Below, one piece after another: positions 11,796 through 24,276 of a stretch of DNA of 64,000 nucleotides (position 1 is its first letter; each line of letters begins with the position of its first letter). The stretch lies in the NCBI GenBank assembly GCA_963277665.1, contig OY728152.1, positions 1,186,756,357 through 1,186,820,356 of the forward strand, in the 5' to 3' direction. The position numbers were made by a program, and so were the translations under genes. This stretch comes from Viscum album (lineage: Eukaryota; Streptophyta; Magnoliopsida; Santalales; Viscaceae). Below the pieces are notes generated by a model that saw only the letters and a program-made list of their open reading frames with translations, searched no databases and was not told the origin of the DNA.

Positions 11796-14790
11796 TTACA
11801 AAATGTCCAATTGTAATTATATAGGAATGTGATAGAAGAGAATGAAATTTTCAAAATTTTACTCATAAAATTTCTTTTCCAATCCCAATAAAACATTTCA
11901 CAGTATTGTTATATTCAATCCAATTTAAAAAACTATTTTTATTAAATAAATATCCAAAAGGAAAAGAACAGTTTCATTTTAATTTAATAAAAAAGAGGAC
12001 TGTAAAGGTAGAAAAATATGAAATAGAGATAAAATGACCATTATATACTCTTTAAATACTTATACAATAAATATGAAAAATAATTTCAAGAATATCGATA
12101 GGAGGAAATTATTTCATCTTTAAAAATTCAAATCATGGAAAACCATATTGAACATTAATATAATAATCCAAATAAATGAATAACATTTAATAAAACATAA
12201 AATAGCATTATATTTGATAAAATATAGATATTTATTGCTAAAGGGGATTTTTATAAAACATATAAATGAATAAATGTTCATATAATCAAGAAATGTCTCA
12301 ATGAAAGTTGATCGTGATGAAATCCCATACCTTGGGTCCATCATGATTTGTGTGTCCATACCATCATGAATAAAAAATATATATTTTCAATATTATATGG
12401 AATCATTTTCATGTTTATCACTATAATTATTTCAACTATTACCTTATTTTGACAAACATTTTAAACAACTATTTTTTGGTTGGGTGTCTTGACCATATCT
12501 ATATTATGTGTTAAAAATGACTTTGGTTGGTCAAATATGTTCAAAAGATCATTATAAAACCATATACAGAAGAATAATCAGTAAATAATTGTCATATTTA
12601 TACATAAATTTATCTTTTAAATCCAATCTTGAAATATGGTTACAAAAAATGAACCAACGATACAATCATGGTGATGCTAGTTTGTACGTACTCATGAATA
12701 ATGATTTCATTTTTCAGGGATCATTATAGAAAAAAATTAAATATAATTAAAATTATATAATTATCATTATATCATATATAAAATATTATTTAATCATAGA
12801 TATATATATATACCTCTACTAATGTAAAAGGAATCACATTGTTTTGAGGGGTTGGTAGTCCTAACACCCATGAACGACAATATCACATTTTTAGTGTGAT
12901 GATATGTGGTAAATGAAATTTTGTATTATATTTTATGAAATTTAATCATGTATTTAATATAATATGTAATTTATTTAGGTCACATATATTTAATAAAACG
13001 ATATTTATTATGTTCCATGAATTTTTTCAACAACCATATCTTTTTGAAGAGGCAGTAGTCCACACTTCCAGTAATGATGTTTTCATATTTACTTAGAATG
13101 GATAGTATTAGAGTATGTGATATAAAATAATTATAGAAGATTAAATACACAATAAATATCATATATAACATATAAAAAATATTTTCTATAATATTTCCAA
13201 ACTATTAAATGTGGTAATGAAAAATGCGAACAACCATTGCTTCGTGAGGTGGTAGTTCCCCGTACACATAAACAATAAGCATGTTACCTATTAAATAGAA
13301 TTGAGTGTGATTTTCAGTAGAACTATTAGCATATAAACGTATTATTTTATTTATTTTACATATTTTACTATTTATTCATTGAATAAGAATATATTAGGAT
13401 ATTGAGAATGAAAATAATATAACATTGCTTAAAGAATGGTGTTATCTATTATTCGAGCAACTCCTTCAGTTTTGAACCCATGGGATTAATTAGGTTGATT
13501 TATTCTAATGGTTAGCCTTATATTATTAAAAGTGAGATTTTTGAGATCTAATGGGTAGATCATGGTTGATCCAATGTTTTGATAAGTGTGTTAGGAAGTG
13601 AGAGGAGTTGAAGCATTCATAGTGGGGGAGGAGTGGCACATTTTTAATTATTTGAAAAGGAAATTACAAAAATGTTTTTTCCTTGGAAGGTGGATCAAAT
13701 AATGGACCCTATTAGATTCATTGGATTATAGGTTCTAAATATTTCCATACAATGTCTTTTTTTATTTTCTCTAGGTCATTTGGGCCATTAGTTTTATGTT
13801 TCAGTCTGTTCATATAATAATTTTTCTTGTAGTTGTTTTAATTATTTTTAATCACATTAACTAATATTTTTGTTAAAAAAATGGAGTTGACAATATTATA
13901 CACTATAATTTATTTTGATTACAAATATGTAATCCATTTTTTTCAAATTAAAATCTAGAAATGGAGGAAATTAATTAAAATTTAACCCCACATATGGGAT
14001 GTGATGGTGGGTTTTTAAAGTAAAAACATAAAAAATTTTTATATTTTTTTAAATTTAATTTAAATGTAGAATTGATTAAAATGACATAAATATGTTTAAT
14101 TGATATAAAATTATATAATTAAAATTTTAAATCAGATTAAAATATAATATACCACTTTAAAAAAATTATAATAAAAATCTATTTTGAATTATTATTCCCT
14201 GTTTTTAATTAAAAATTAAAAAATTTTACTTCATAGAAAAGTAGAAAAAATCACATTAACATAATATTTTTTTCTATCTCCAAAATCCTTTTCATATTTA
14301 TCTATAAAAAAATTTAGAAATTTTTTATTTAAAATTAGTTCACCATTAATAGGTGATGAATCTAAATTTAAAAATATACAACTTTTTATACATAAAATGG
14401 ATCGATTCTTATTTTAATCCTATAAAATTTATTGGATGAATATAAAAACATTTAATAAAAATGGTTAAAATTTATATAGTTATTCTTATTTATTCCCACT
14501 GAAATAATTTGTAAGAAATAAATTAAAATTATAATGATAATATTAATAATATATAATTTTTTTTTGTATAACATAGTCTAACGTGCAAATAATGATTTAA
14601 ACGAAACAAATTTTTTAGTGGCAGGTGTGATATTGAAAAAACATACCTTTTAACGTATAATTAATCTCTAATTCCTAATATTCCTAAAAATTAAAAATAC
14701 TAATTCTATAATTTCATAAATTTTTCAACTACTTCACCCAGAACCGATAAGTTTTATCTGAGTGGCCACATGTTTAATTCATAATTATTT
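11796..14790 (-). repeat. Relic LTR B of the G3 family
   Basis: This aligns with the G3 3' LTR: 12050-12110 (tataca..aatatcgata) with 37080-37140, the conserved block at 12294-12345 with 37333-37388, four anchor sites near 12680, 12850, 13045 and 13240, and the end at about 14570-14700 with 39590 onward. It follows relic A with no internal region between them. Short ORFs here have no domain. The exact ends are uncertain because the sequence is heavily decayed. Confidence 0.6.
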
Positions 14791-16879
14791 ATTATTCATT
14801 GATTGTTTTCATGTGTTTTCATATTATTTTAATTATATTTATTTATTTTCATAATAGATTATCATCATATATTCCTTTCTTTATTCTCTATAACATAACT
14901 AGAATTTGGATATTGAATAAAAATGAGGATAAATATAAAAAACACCAACTAGAGGTTAAATAGTCTCTACCCAATAAAAAAGAGAGTACATAGTTCATAC
15001 TTCCTATATATAAATATGGTACTTTTTCTATTCCCAAATGTATCCGCTTATGAAGTCAGATAAGTCCAATTAAATCAAATCTATGATCCTAAAAAATTAT
15101 ATAAGTTTGTATATTTAGATTTGATGGAACAAATGTTAAAGAAGTAAATGTAATATATTAAATATAAATGATGTATAGTCACTTTTAGATTATAGAGGAG
15201 GACATGAGTTGTCATAGATAGATGTGTAACTGATACCATACATGGGTATAAACATCTCGTGAAACTATGAAGATACATGTATTGTATGATGGATAACATG
15301 TTTCATACCTCAACTTGTCCATGGTAAAGAATATGACCAATCTAATGGTGTGTTTTGAGGGAAAGGCCATCATAAATTACACACCATGTACTATAATACA
15401 GACCATGTATCCACTATAAACTGTGTGCCCATTTTTTAGGAAAAAAGTATTTATATATATATATAATCAAACATATATACTTTTATTATATGTGTCATTT
15501 TCCTTAAATCATTTAAGCAATTTTTATTAGAAATATGATTATATATTAATTCAAATCAATGTTATATAATTTTGAAGAACTCAACATTCCTCATAAAAAA
15601 CAAAAACTTTTATTTGTTCTAAACGAAATTAATCTGATTTAAAATTAATAATGCTGGTGGGTTATGGAGGATTTTTTAGAACTAATTTAAACTTAATTAA
15701 TTTTATTAATTCATGGTAGAATATATTAATTAAATAATTAATAGAATTAGTTGATAATAATATTGAAAATTAATGTTCATTTCATGTTTTGTGGATGATC
15801 ATGGTGTTATAACATTCATTTTTATGTAATTGTTTTACTTTTATTTTAGTTTTCAAAAATAAATTGGTGGCCTTATATTCTTTTCATCCTCATTATTCTG
15901 TAATGTCCATTGTGCCCACTATTTAATCTCTATATAATAAATTTTAATAATCCATTAGATACCTTTATAAATGAGTAATTAATAGATCATTTATGGATGG
16001 ATACCCCAATCGAGAAGAGAATGTCTATTACAAGGTGTTGAGGTGAAGGAAATCAATTTGAAACATTGTGTCTTTGGTGGAATACTACAACAATAACCAT
16101 GCCATTTCTCAATATTCCTCCACTAGGGTAGATGGATAGTTTATCATCTCAAGATAAAATTTATTAGATAATCTCACGATCATTCCACTTAGGTTTTATT
16201 TCAATAAATTTTAGAGATACATGTTTTTTTATCTTCCATGATCTAGAATAATTGAGTGAAAATAATAAATTATGGAATAAAATATAACTACATTATGCAT
16301 AATTGTTTTATGAAACATGATTAATCATATATGTATAATCCATTATATAATAATTTGTTTATGAAAATATAAATTTGGATCAATTTTTTTATAATACATG
16401 GAATATTCTTTCACAACTCATGTATGAAATGACACCATAATTCTAATTACTAGACCTACCGAAGATAGGGTGCTTTCATTTTTTGAGATTTTATTTCATT
16501 GGTTTTTTGGGTTGACATATCATATTTTACATCATTGGATGACTAACCAAGAATTAAATTGTGTAAAAAATAGAAAAAGATAGATGACATCTTAAAATTT
16601 CGATTTTATGAACAGTATGTTCACTCAACAAAACATGAAACAATATGTTAAGGTAGTTGTGAAGTTACTCCAACCAAATACCCGTCAACTTATATCCAGT
16701 CCCATGTCTATGTTAAGAGATGGTAAATATGGATCCATAGTACTCAAATATATAGGAGAAAATATATTCCAAATATAATGGGGTGAGATATTATGTTTTG
16801 AAAAATATTTGGATATTAATAAGAATTTCATTTTAAATTAATTATTATGGTTTTTAAATAAAAATATGATCTAATAATA
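14791..16879. other. AT-rich stretch without a gene
   Basis: I see no coding relic in this stretch. A short segment at 15330-15430 resembles the tandem motif of the G4 LTR and is listed separately. Upstream sequence of the copia relic (its LTR or leader) may lie near 15900-16880 but I could not define it. The ORF at 15081-15299 (-) has no recognisable domain. Confidence 0.5.
15330..15430 (+). repeat. Possible relic of a G4-type LTR tandem motif
   Basis: Three adjacent ~21-bp segments (acaccatgtactataa, cagaccatgtatccacta and aactgtgtgccca) resemble the 22-bp repeats of the G4 LTR at 53425-53515 (gtacatgccgtgtaccc). Upstream there is ggtgtgtttt...gggaaaggcc, resembling 45045-45080. Match by eye only. 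Confidence 0.35.
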
Positions 16880-18865
16880 TACTCTTAAATTGTGAAAAAT
16901 GGAAAATCAAGTGACATTGGAACTATCACTACGTTCTATCTTATATAATGAGAACATTCTCACTATTGTTACTTTATGGGAATTATATAATCTCTTAAAA
17001 AATATTTTATTTTATAAATGAAAATTATAAATTCTAGTGACCACAGTTCCCTAGTTCATTTCAGAAGGGGAGAATGAGGATATTGTATCTCTCTATTTGG
17101 AGAATGTGGATGCTGTAATTTATTTTAAGTCTATATTTTTATCTTACACTTCATCTACACTTGTAATGAAATATGTTGATATGGATCAACATAGAAACAT
17201 TTATAAAGACCAAGAAACCAATCGGTAGCCATTCTGAAATTGACATAGATATGTTCAACTTGTTACACAGTAATGTGTGTCGGACATTTAGGGTAGAGGT
17301 TACAGGTGGATTATCAATCATTAATACTTTTACAAGTTACTTTAGTATGTATGGATATGTCCACATAAGGATGTGTAATTATGTATCATTTATGAAGATA
17401 ATTTTTTTGAAGAACGAGGTTATGTATTTGCATGGTATAAAGATGATGAAGATTTTACTAGATTGAAGTGGTGAGTATATTATCCAATACGTTATAGAAT
17501 TTAGAAGGGACTATTAGATTTTATCTCAAATAACATCACCATATAAACTATAGGTAAATTTTTATTGTGAATGGGGAAAAAACTTTTGGGACATGGTAAG
17601 TTTGATGATGTGTAACACAAGACTTCAATTTTCCTCATGGTGACATTCATTACATACAACATTAAACATTCCAATCCTAGTATCAATTAAAGAATAAAAT
17701 GCTATTATATTTTAGTAATATATTAGAAATAATTCATATTTGTCACATAGTCATTATTAGTGTTGGAAGATATTTTTTTCCTTGATAAAGTGATAGACTA
17801 GCTCTCTAAGGCATGGATTGTATCTTTTAAGGGAATCTCATGAAAAAGGGGGTACTGTCTGTACATCCCTTAAATAAAGAATGAAATATTGGTAATATAT
17901 TTCATTTTTCATTAGTGCATTAACATAATCCAATTGGATAGTGGGGATAAAATTTAATTAGAAGTACATGATGACCATGATACACAATATTTTATATATG
18001 AATAGATTCCCCAAGTCTCCATGGAAGATTTTGTTCCTCAAATAGATGTTCATCATTAGAGTGACAACGTGTGAAGAGAACCATCGAGATGTGGTTTTAT
18101 AATTACCAATTCTAGTGGTGGATTATTGGTTAACAATAATGATAGTATCTCCTAACAATTGGATGTGATGATTGCCTAAGATACATGATGTAATGAATCC
18201 CAGAATAATAATACACATTTCATGCGATGAAACCATTTTTGGATTCAGATTATTTCTTCATCTATTGTAAATTCTATTTTCATGAAAATTGGTATTCAAA
18301 TAAAATAATGAAATGGAAGGTAATGTAGATAAATATAAATAATGTCTAGTGGAAAAATGGCTTTAAAAAATTATATTCATTGTCTATAAAGAATAATTTT
18401 ATCATGTTTCCATGTTTAAATCCAATAGATTTGTTTTCTATATAATCTTGCAGTGATAATACTATTCTGAAAAATAAATATTAGTATATCATTCCTTAAC
18501 ATGAACCTTCAAGATGAAATTCACATGACACAACCATTAGGAGTTTTTATTCTTGTATGTTCCCAAAAGTAATTAAAGTTGTAGAGATAAAACATTATAT
18601 TAATGAAGGAATCTAGAACATGGAATGTTTTATGTGAGGATTATATAATGGAATTAGGTTTCATTTTGTTTTATTTTTAAACATGTGTTATTAGTTTCTT
18701 TAGTGGGAGAATATTTTTTTCATTGTAGTATATATTGATGGGATATTAAAAATTGGAGTTGATATTCCATCTTTATAAGAGGTTAAGGAATGGTATATAA
18801 ATTTATTCACCATTAAGGAAATAGGTTATGAATTCTATAATCTAGGAAAGAAGATCATGTTTGGT
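16880..18865 (+). pseudogene. Ty1/copia gag-pol relic (gag, integrase, RT fragments)
   Basis: Three fragments in copia order, where integrase precedes RT. Near 16905 a gag-like stretch reads VTLELSLRSILYNE then TLWEL (family IRLAL...LWE.L). Near 17250-17390, ORF 17173-17466 contains LLHSNVCRTFRV, GGLSIINTF and YFSMYGYVHI, matching the integrase core LVHSDVCGP...FI.DYSRYG. Near 18510-18640 the RT reads HMTQPLGVFI, then ESRTWN and MELGFI (family MTQPEGF...SRTWN...ELGFI), followed near 18728 by VYIDGILKIGVDI, where YVDD has become YIDG. Many stops break it. No copia LTR was found, and the relic stops abruptly at the G2 LTR remnant. Confidence 0.75.
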
Positions 18866-18889
18866 TGATCCAATAGGCTTGTAAGATAA

Positions 18890-19657
18890 TGTCAGAGTTC
18901 ACATCCCCTTTTAAATTCTGTTTTATGAAATTCAAAAGCAATGATTTTATGAAATTATTCATGTTGTATGATTGTGTTCTAGTTCTCGGGAATTGATTAT
19001 GATTAAAGGTGGGACCAATATCACCTTCCAATGCATTGAGAATATGTATTATTTAGGTTTTCTGTAACATAACTCTCAGTGTAACTGTGATCATTACAAA
19101 ATTGTATGGTAGTCATGAGGGTTAAAAATTATATGGTAGGTGAGAGGGATACAAGATTATTTTTATAATTCCACAAGATACCATTATGTTTTTATTTATG
19201 TTCTTATGTTTGGTGGGAGTATTTTGGAAATCTCATGTTTCATGAAGTTAGTATATATGGGTGGCAAGTATGTCTTTTGAAAATTATTTCATACATTACA
19301 AGTATTCATGGACTAATGTGGTATTCCCTTGTTTTTTATCTTTTACTGAGAATGTTGTGCCCATTACATGTTTTTAAATGATATTAACATGTTATAAGGA
19401 TTTTTATGTCATAAAAGGAGGCCATGCTAATTGTTTTATGAATTTTCAACAAAATCCTATATTATTTGAAATGTTTAATTTTTCTATAAAATGATTACAA
19501 TTTTTATGTTATAATTTTTATATTAATGTGAAATTTTATGAATGTATTATGTACAAATTCCTTAAAACTCTAAACATGAAAAGATATTGAATGTTAAGGG
19601 ATGTGATTTCTTTTCTAAATTCATGATTATGTAATATAATATAGTTGTGTCCTTATA
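18890..19657 (+). repeat. Remnant of G2 5' LTR
   Basis: This aligns with about 26140-26892 of the 3' LTR. Shared landmarks: ttattcatgt, ccaatgcatt, a block containing gtaactgtgat, ttatgttcttatgtt and the end tccttata. The upstream ~1.8 kb of this LTR is missing and the copia RT relic abuts the break. Confidence 0.75.
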
Positions 19658-19659
19658 GT

Positions 19660-19670
19660 TGGTATTAGAG
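19660..19670 (+). other. Primer-binding site of G2
   Basis: tggtattagag lies 2 bases after the LTR end (...ttata) and matches the initiator tRNA-Met complement tggtatcagag with one change (C to T). Confidence 0.75.
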
Positions 19671-19994
19671 GATGGTTTAGATAAATTTATGGTTTTTGGG
19701 TGATGTAAAAAAAATTCCATAAATAATTTTTACACTATGAATAATTGTAATTGTTATAAAATTTAAATATCATAATGTTGATTTCACTAAGATGTGTTTA
19801 TTAGAATGTTTTTCCATAGAGTAAAAATGGAAGCTGAAGTTAAGATGCACCGATAGAAAGAAATCCTTCCTAATTTGTATCCTGAATTGGTAGGGATTGG
19901 AATAGAGTAGTTTGTGATAGTAATGGCCTAGATAAGGCCATAAATAAATGGTGGTGTCATTCATTCAAGATAAAAAATAGAGGTACCACAAGGG

Positions 19995-20820
19995 AACATG
20001 AAAATGCTGGAACATTTTATGAGGAAACACCCTCCTACTTTTAGTGGTTCTATGGACTGAGTAGCAGTTGGAGGATGGATTAAATCCCTTGAAAAGTTAT
20101 TTAATGTTATGGGATGTTCATATAATCAATAGGTATGTCTTTCCATTTATTATTTGGAAGGTGAAGCAGATTAGTGCAAGTCAATGGTAATGAATATCAT
20201 GGTTAGAGGGGATATAGATTCCATAGAGTGGGATGAATTTAATAGTATTTTCAATGAATCATATTTTCCTTAAGAGGTGTGACTTAAGATGGAGAAGAAA
20301 TTCCATTAATTGAAGAAATAGGTTAAAGAATCAGTGGATGTGTATGAATAGATCATAACCAGTCTAGAGAGGTATACTCTAAATATTAATCTAGATCTTG
20401 ATATAAAAATCATCCACTTTTACTTCGGATTGAAGCCAATGTATAGAATCTCATTGGATTACCATGAATTCTAAAGTAAGGATAAGCATGTTTGATGTGC
20501 TAAGAGGAAAGAATTGAAATTTTCTGATGATCACATGAATTTTGACAACATGTAGAATAAGTATTCCAAATGGAATGTTATGTGTTAGAATCAATCAAAG
20601 AGATCAGATGATAAGATAATATAGTTCCGAGTTCGTGTAAAGTGAGGGAATATGCACCCTAGGGAATGTTTTAACAAATCTGGGAAGTGTTTATGATTTG
20701 TAATGTTTGGACATATGGCCTGATATTGTAATGAAAATGATCCTAAGAAAAAACTTTATTAGAAAACTGTAAAATGTTTTAAATGTGGTGAGATGCATCA
20801 TTATGAAAATACCTACCTAA
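19995..20820 (+). pseudogene. gag: G2 gag relic with damaged zinc knuckle
   Basis: Capsid/nucleocapsid relic. It reads HPPTFSGSMD, VGGWIKSLEKLFNVMG, YYLEGEAD, EWDEFNSIFNESYFP and VDVYE with stops between, matching the chromovirus Retrotrans_gag core very well. A knuckle at 20775-20816 reads CFKCGEMHHYENTY, where the fourth ligand C has become Y (TGC to TAC). A second, more decayed knuckle-like segment precedes it near 20665 (ECFNKSGKC). The start is likely near 19999 (MKMLEHF), but the decay makes this uncertain. The 19671-19995 stretch is leader. Confidence 0.85.
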
Positions 20821-20869
20821 AGAGATGTGGGAATGATTCAATGAAACTAGAATAGAACAAGAAAGGTGT

Positions 20870-21190
20870 AGTGCGATCTTTTGTGACAACATCAGTAGAT
20901 GTCGGGACATACAATGATGTTGTAACAGCTACCATGTTTGTTTACCCAGATTTTTTTAATGTTTTATTTGATACTTTTTCATCCCATTCCTTTATTTCTA
21001 ACAAATTTTTTGGTAAATCGGAAATATCACCTCAACAAATAAGACCAGAACATATTGTTAATACTATAGGGGAAAATATTTTATTAAAGAGTAATTATAA
21101 TAATCTTTATATTGTGTTATGTAGAACGATTTTACCTAAAAACATGTTTTTTCCTTAGTATAGTCTGATGTCATTCTTGGAATAGATTGA
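20870..21190 (+). pseudogene. pol (PR): G2 aspartic protease relic
   Basis: Open stretch 20871-21158 reads VLFDTFSSHSFISNKF near residues 33-48, aligned with family VLFDSGATHSFIS; the active-site DSG/DTG is now DTF. ILPKNMFFP near the end corresponds to the region before the LGMDWL motif, and a frame-changed ...SFLE*IEFLF follows. Between gag knuckle and RT as expected. Inactive by active-site change and stops. Confidence 0.75.
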
Positions 21191-21389
21191 ATTTCTATTT
21201 ACCATGCTATAAATGACTATAGTTCTAATGAATTTTTTTCCACAAAGAGTTTATTTTTGTATTCATGAATGATCCCATACAATTGATGACATAGCAAGAA
21301 GATGAGAAACTATTGAAAGATGGAAATGAAATTTATTTTTCTCATTTTGTTGAAAACATGGGAATTGTTTAGATTAATAATGTTTAAGT

Positions 21390-22215
21390 GGTAAATGAAT
21401 ACCCTGATGTTTTTTCTGATTAGTTACATGGGATCATACTAGGTTGGGAAGTTGAATTCACAATTAACATATTTCTTGATGATAAGAAAATTTCCAAAAC
21501 ATAATATAGAAAAAATATAATAAATCTTATTTACATGAATAATAAGTTACAGGATTTTCATGATAAAGGCTTAATTCATCCTTGAACATCATCAGGGGTG
21601 CTCCTTTTTTATTCGTTATAAAGATGGATGGTTCAAGGAGACTTTGCATTTATTATCGGGATTTCAATGAAATCAGTATTAAAAACAAGTATCATTTTCC
21701 ACATATTGATGACTTTTTTTATCATTACCATGGACCACAATACATTTCCAACATTGACATGTGATCTGGATACCATCAGTGTAAGGTGAAGGAGGAAAAC
21801 ATCCGAAAAATGATTTTTCTTACTAGATATGTGAATTATGAATTTATTGTTATGCCATTTTGGTTAAATAATTCCCCTTATGTATTCTTGAGTTTTTTTA
21901 ATAGAATATTTCCTGAGTTATTGTATATGTTTGTGGTTTTGTTTATCGATGACATTATGGTATTTTCTTTGAATAAACAGGAGCATGAAAAACATGAAAG
22001 GGTGTTTTGAGAAAAATAATTGAGAAGAAATTGTATGGAAAATTATTAATGTATGATTTTTGGTTGAAACAATTTTATTTTCTTGGGACCATTATAAATG
22101 AGAATGGAATTACTTTTTATCCTGCCAAAACCAATGTTGTTGATATATGGCCAAGAACCAAAATTTTTACGAAGAATCATATTTTTATAGGATTAGAAGG
22201 TTTTTACTGAAGCTT
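21390..22215 (+). pseudogene. pol (RT): G2 reverse transcriptase relic
   Basis: In order: decayed VFPDELPG-like segment (about 21400), DGSRRLCIYYRDFNEI (about 21624; family CIDYR.LN), HFPHIDDFF (about 21690), RYVNYEFIVMPFWLNN (about 21827), VVLFIDDIMVFS (about 21935, FIDD catalytic motif intact) and FYFLGTIINENGITFYPAK (about 22074). Four separate open stretches in different frames show frameshifts. This is the clearest part of G2 pol. Confidence 0.9.
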
Positions 22216-22720
22216 TGTTAAAAATATTTCTTGCTTATCTAGCCTGGTAACTATGTTAATACAAAAAAGGGTCAAATTTATTTAGATAGAATAATGTGAT
22301 TTTTTTAGGAACTGAAGAAGATATAGGTGAATGTTGCACTTTTGGCCTCATTTACTAGAAATGGTGAGTTTTTTCACCTATAGGGATGCTTAATTTAATG
22401 GACTTGGTTGTGTTATGTTGTAGAATGATCAGGTAATTTCTTATTCTTCAAAAGAACTAACAACTCATGATTTAAATTATCCCACACATTATTTATAAAT
22501 TAATGTTTTGGTTTTACATTGAATATTTTGAGGCATCATTTATATGGATCCAAATGTCTAATATATGCTGAAAATAAATGTATAAAGAATATATTCACAT
22601 AGAAGAAATTAAACAAGAGGTAGAGAAAATGGATTAAACTGATAAAGGATAAGTATTTCAAGATCAATTTCCAACCGTGAAAAGAAAACAAAGTCGTGGG
22701 GTCCTTGAGTCTAAAACATC
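22215..22720 (+). pseudogene. pol (RH): G2 RNase H relic
   Basis: Near 22365-22560 the frame reads YRDA (family YCDAS), GLGCVML, NDQVISYSSKELTTHDLNYPTHYL and then a decayed FALKIWRHYLYG. This is the RNase H domain of gypsy pol, placed directly after RT. Several stops. Confidence 0.8.
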
Positions 22721-22799
22721 ATGCATCATTAACCATGTTATATTGGGAAAATGATCCCTTGATTAATGATTTGATGATTTTTTATTATAAGTTGGTGGT

Positions 22800-23790
22800 G
22801 CTAGATATACATCTATTTTTATTTAGGTTTTAGTGTCGTCATTGTTATCCGAAAGAATTAAGAGACAACATAAATATGACTGTGAGCTACATAAAAAGGA
22901 ATAATTGGTTAAAATGGGTATGTTTCCATAATTTTACATTGATAAAGATTGGGTTTTATGATTTTGGAAAAGGATGTGTGTGCCTTGTGATTCATAGTTG
23001 AAGAAATATTTGTTGTGTGAAGATCTTAGTTCTCCATTTTCAATTCATATTGGAAGTACTAAGATATACAGATACCTTCAAGTTTATTTTTTGTGGGTTG
23101 GAATTAAAAGATATATTTCTGATTTCACTATGAAATGTTTGACATGCCAACTGGTTAAAGAAGAGTAGTCATTACTGAAGGGGATGCATTATCCTTCTCT
23201 AATTCTAGAGTGGAAAGGGGAGAATTTTACATGAAATTTGTGTAGGACTACCTTAGAAATCTTGAGGTAACAAGGTGATTTGGGTTGTTGTTGATCGACT
23301 GGAGAAATATAGATATTTTTTCTATTCGAGAATCATTGTATTTGGTGCATCTTTCTCAATTGTACCAAAAATATATATTCATGTTACATTAAGTTATTAT
23401 ATCCATTGTATCTGACCGGGATCCTAGGTTCACTTATATTTTTTGGAAGGGCATTAAAAAATCGTTTGGCATAGAATTAAATTTCAGTACAACTTTTCAT
23501 CCTCAATCCTATGGATGGTCAAAAAGAATGATGAAAACGTTGGAGGATCTACTTCGATCTTGTTAATTAGACTACTAGGGAAGTTGGGAAAAACAAATTT
23601 CATTAGTTTATTTTCTTATAATAACAGTTTTCATTATAATATAATGATGGTACCATTAGAGATATTATTTGGGAAGCGATGTAGAACTCCATATTTTCAT
23701 GATGAGGTCAGGGAATGGATGTTGATGGGACACAAATTAGTAGAGAAAATTACTGAGAATGTGAATATTATATAGAAAAATATGAGGAAA
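22800..23790 (+). pseudogene. pol (IN): G2 integrase relic
   Basis: KRYISDFTMKCLTCQLVKEE near 23106 is the C-X2-C end of the integrase zinc domain. GCC*STGEI (about 23283) corresponds to VVDRLTK. The catalytic E region is FILNPMDGQKE (about 23500; family FHPQTDGQTE). ORF 23515-23775 continues with SLFSYNNSFHYNIMMVPLEILFGKRCRTPYF matching the integrase segment EFAYNNS.H..I.MAPYEALYGRRCRSP. Stops in each part. Confidence 0.85.
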
Positions 23791-24270
23791 GAAGATATAA
23801 GTTCAATGTGTTATGAAGACAATATATGTAAAGGCTTTTCATTTGAGGTAGGTGATCAATATTATCTTATAATCTCACCATGAAAAAGTGTTATTCATTT
23901 TGATAAGGAGGGAATGATAAGTAATTGCTTCATTGCACCTTAAGAAATTTTGAAGAATGCGGGACCAGTGATTTAATTATTTTCTTTTCCTCTAAATTTA
24001 TCTTAGGCACATTGTTTTTTCATGTTTCGATGTTGAGGAAGAATGTGCCAGATTTAACACATGTTTTGTGCTGAGAAGAAGTTCTGTTGGAACTGAACCA
24101 TAATTATGAAGAGAAACCAGTTCAAATTCTCGATCGAAGGGAATATGTATTGAAGAATAAGGTAATCCACCAAGTAAATTATTTGTGGAGAAACCACACA
24201 GTTGAGGAAGAATCATGGGATTCTGAAGATGCTATGAGGAAAAGGGCCCCTCACTTATTTACTAAGTAAA
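23790..24270 (+). pseudogene. G2 integrase C-terminus and chromodomain relic
   Basis: FEVGDQYYLIISP near 23850 matches the family QVGD.VFLKVSP segment. ORF 24087-24269 reads ELNHNYEEKPVQILDRREYV, then KNKVIHQVNYLWRNHTVEEESWDSE and PHLF, a well kept chromovirus chromodomain tail. Read-through ends at a stop 6 bases before the 3' LTR. This is the best preserved chromodomain of the window and the key evidence for the chromovirus class. Confidence 0.88.
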
Positions 24271-24276
24271 TAAAAT

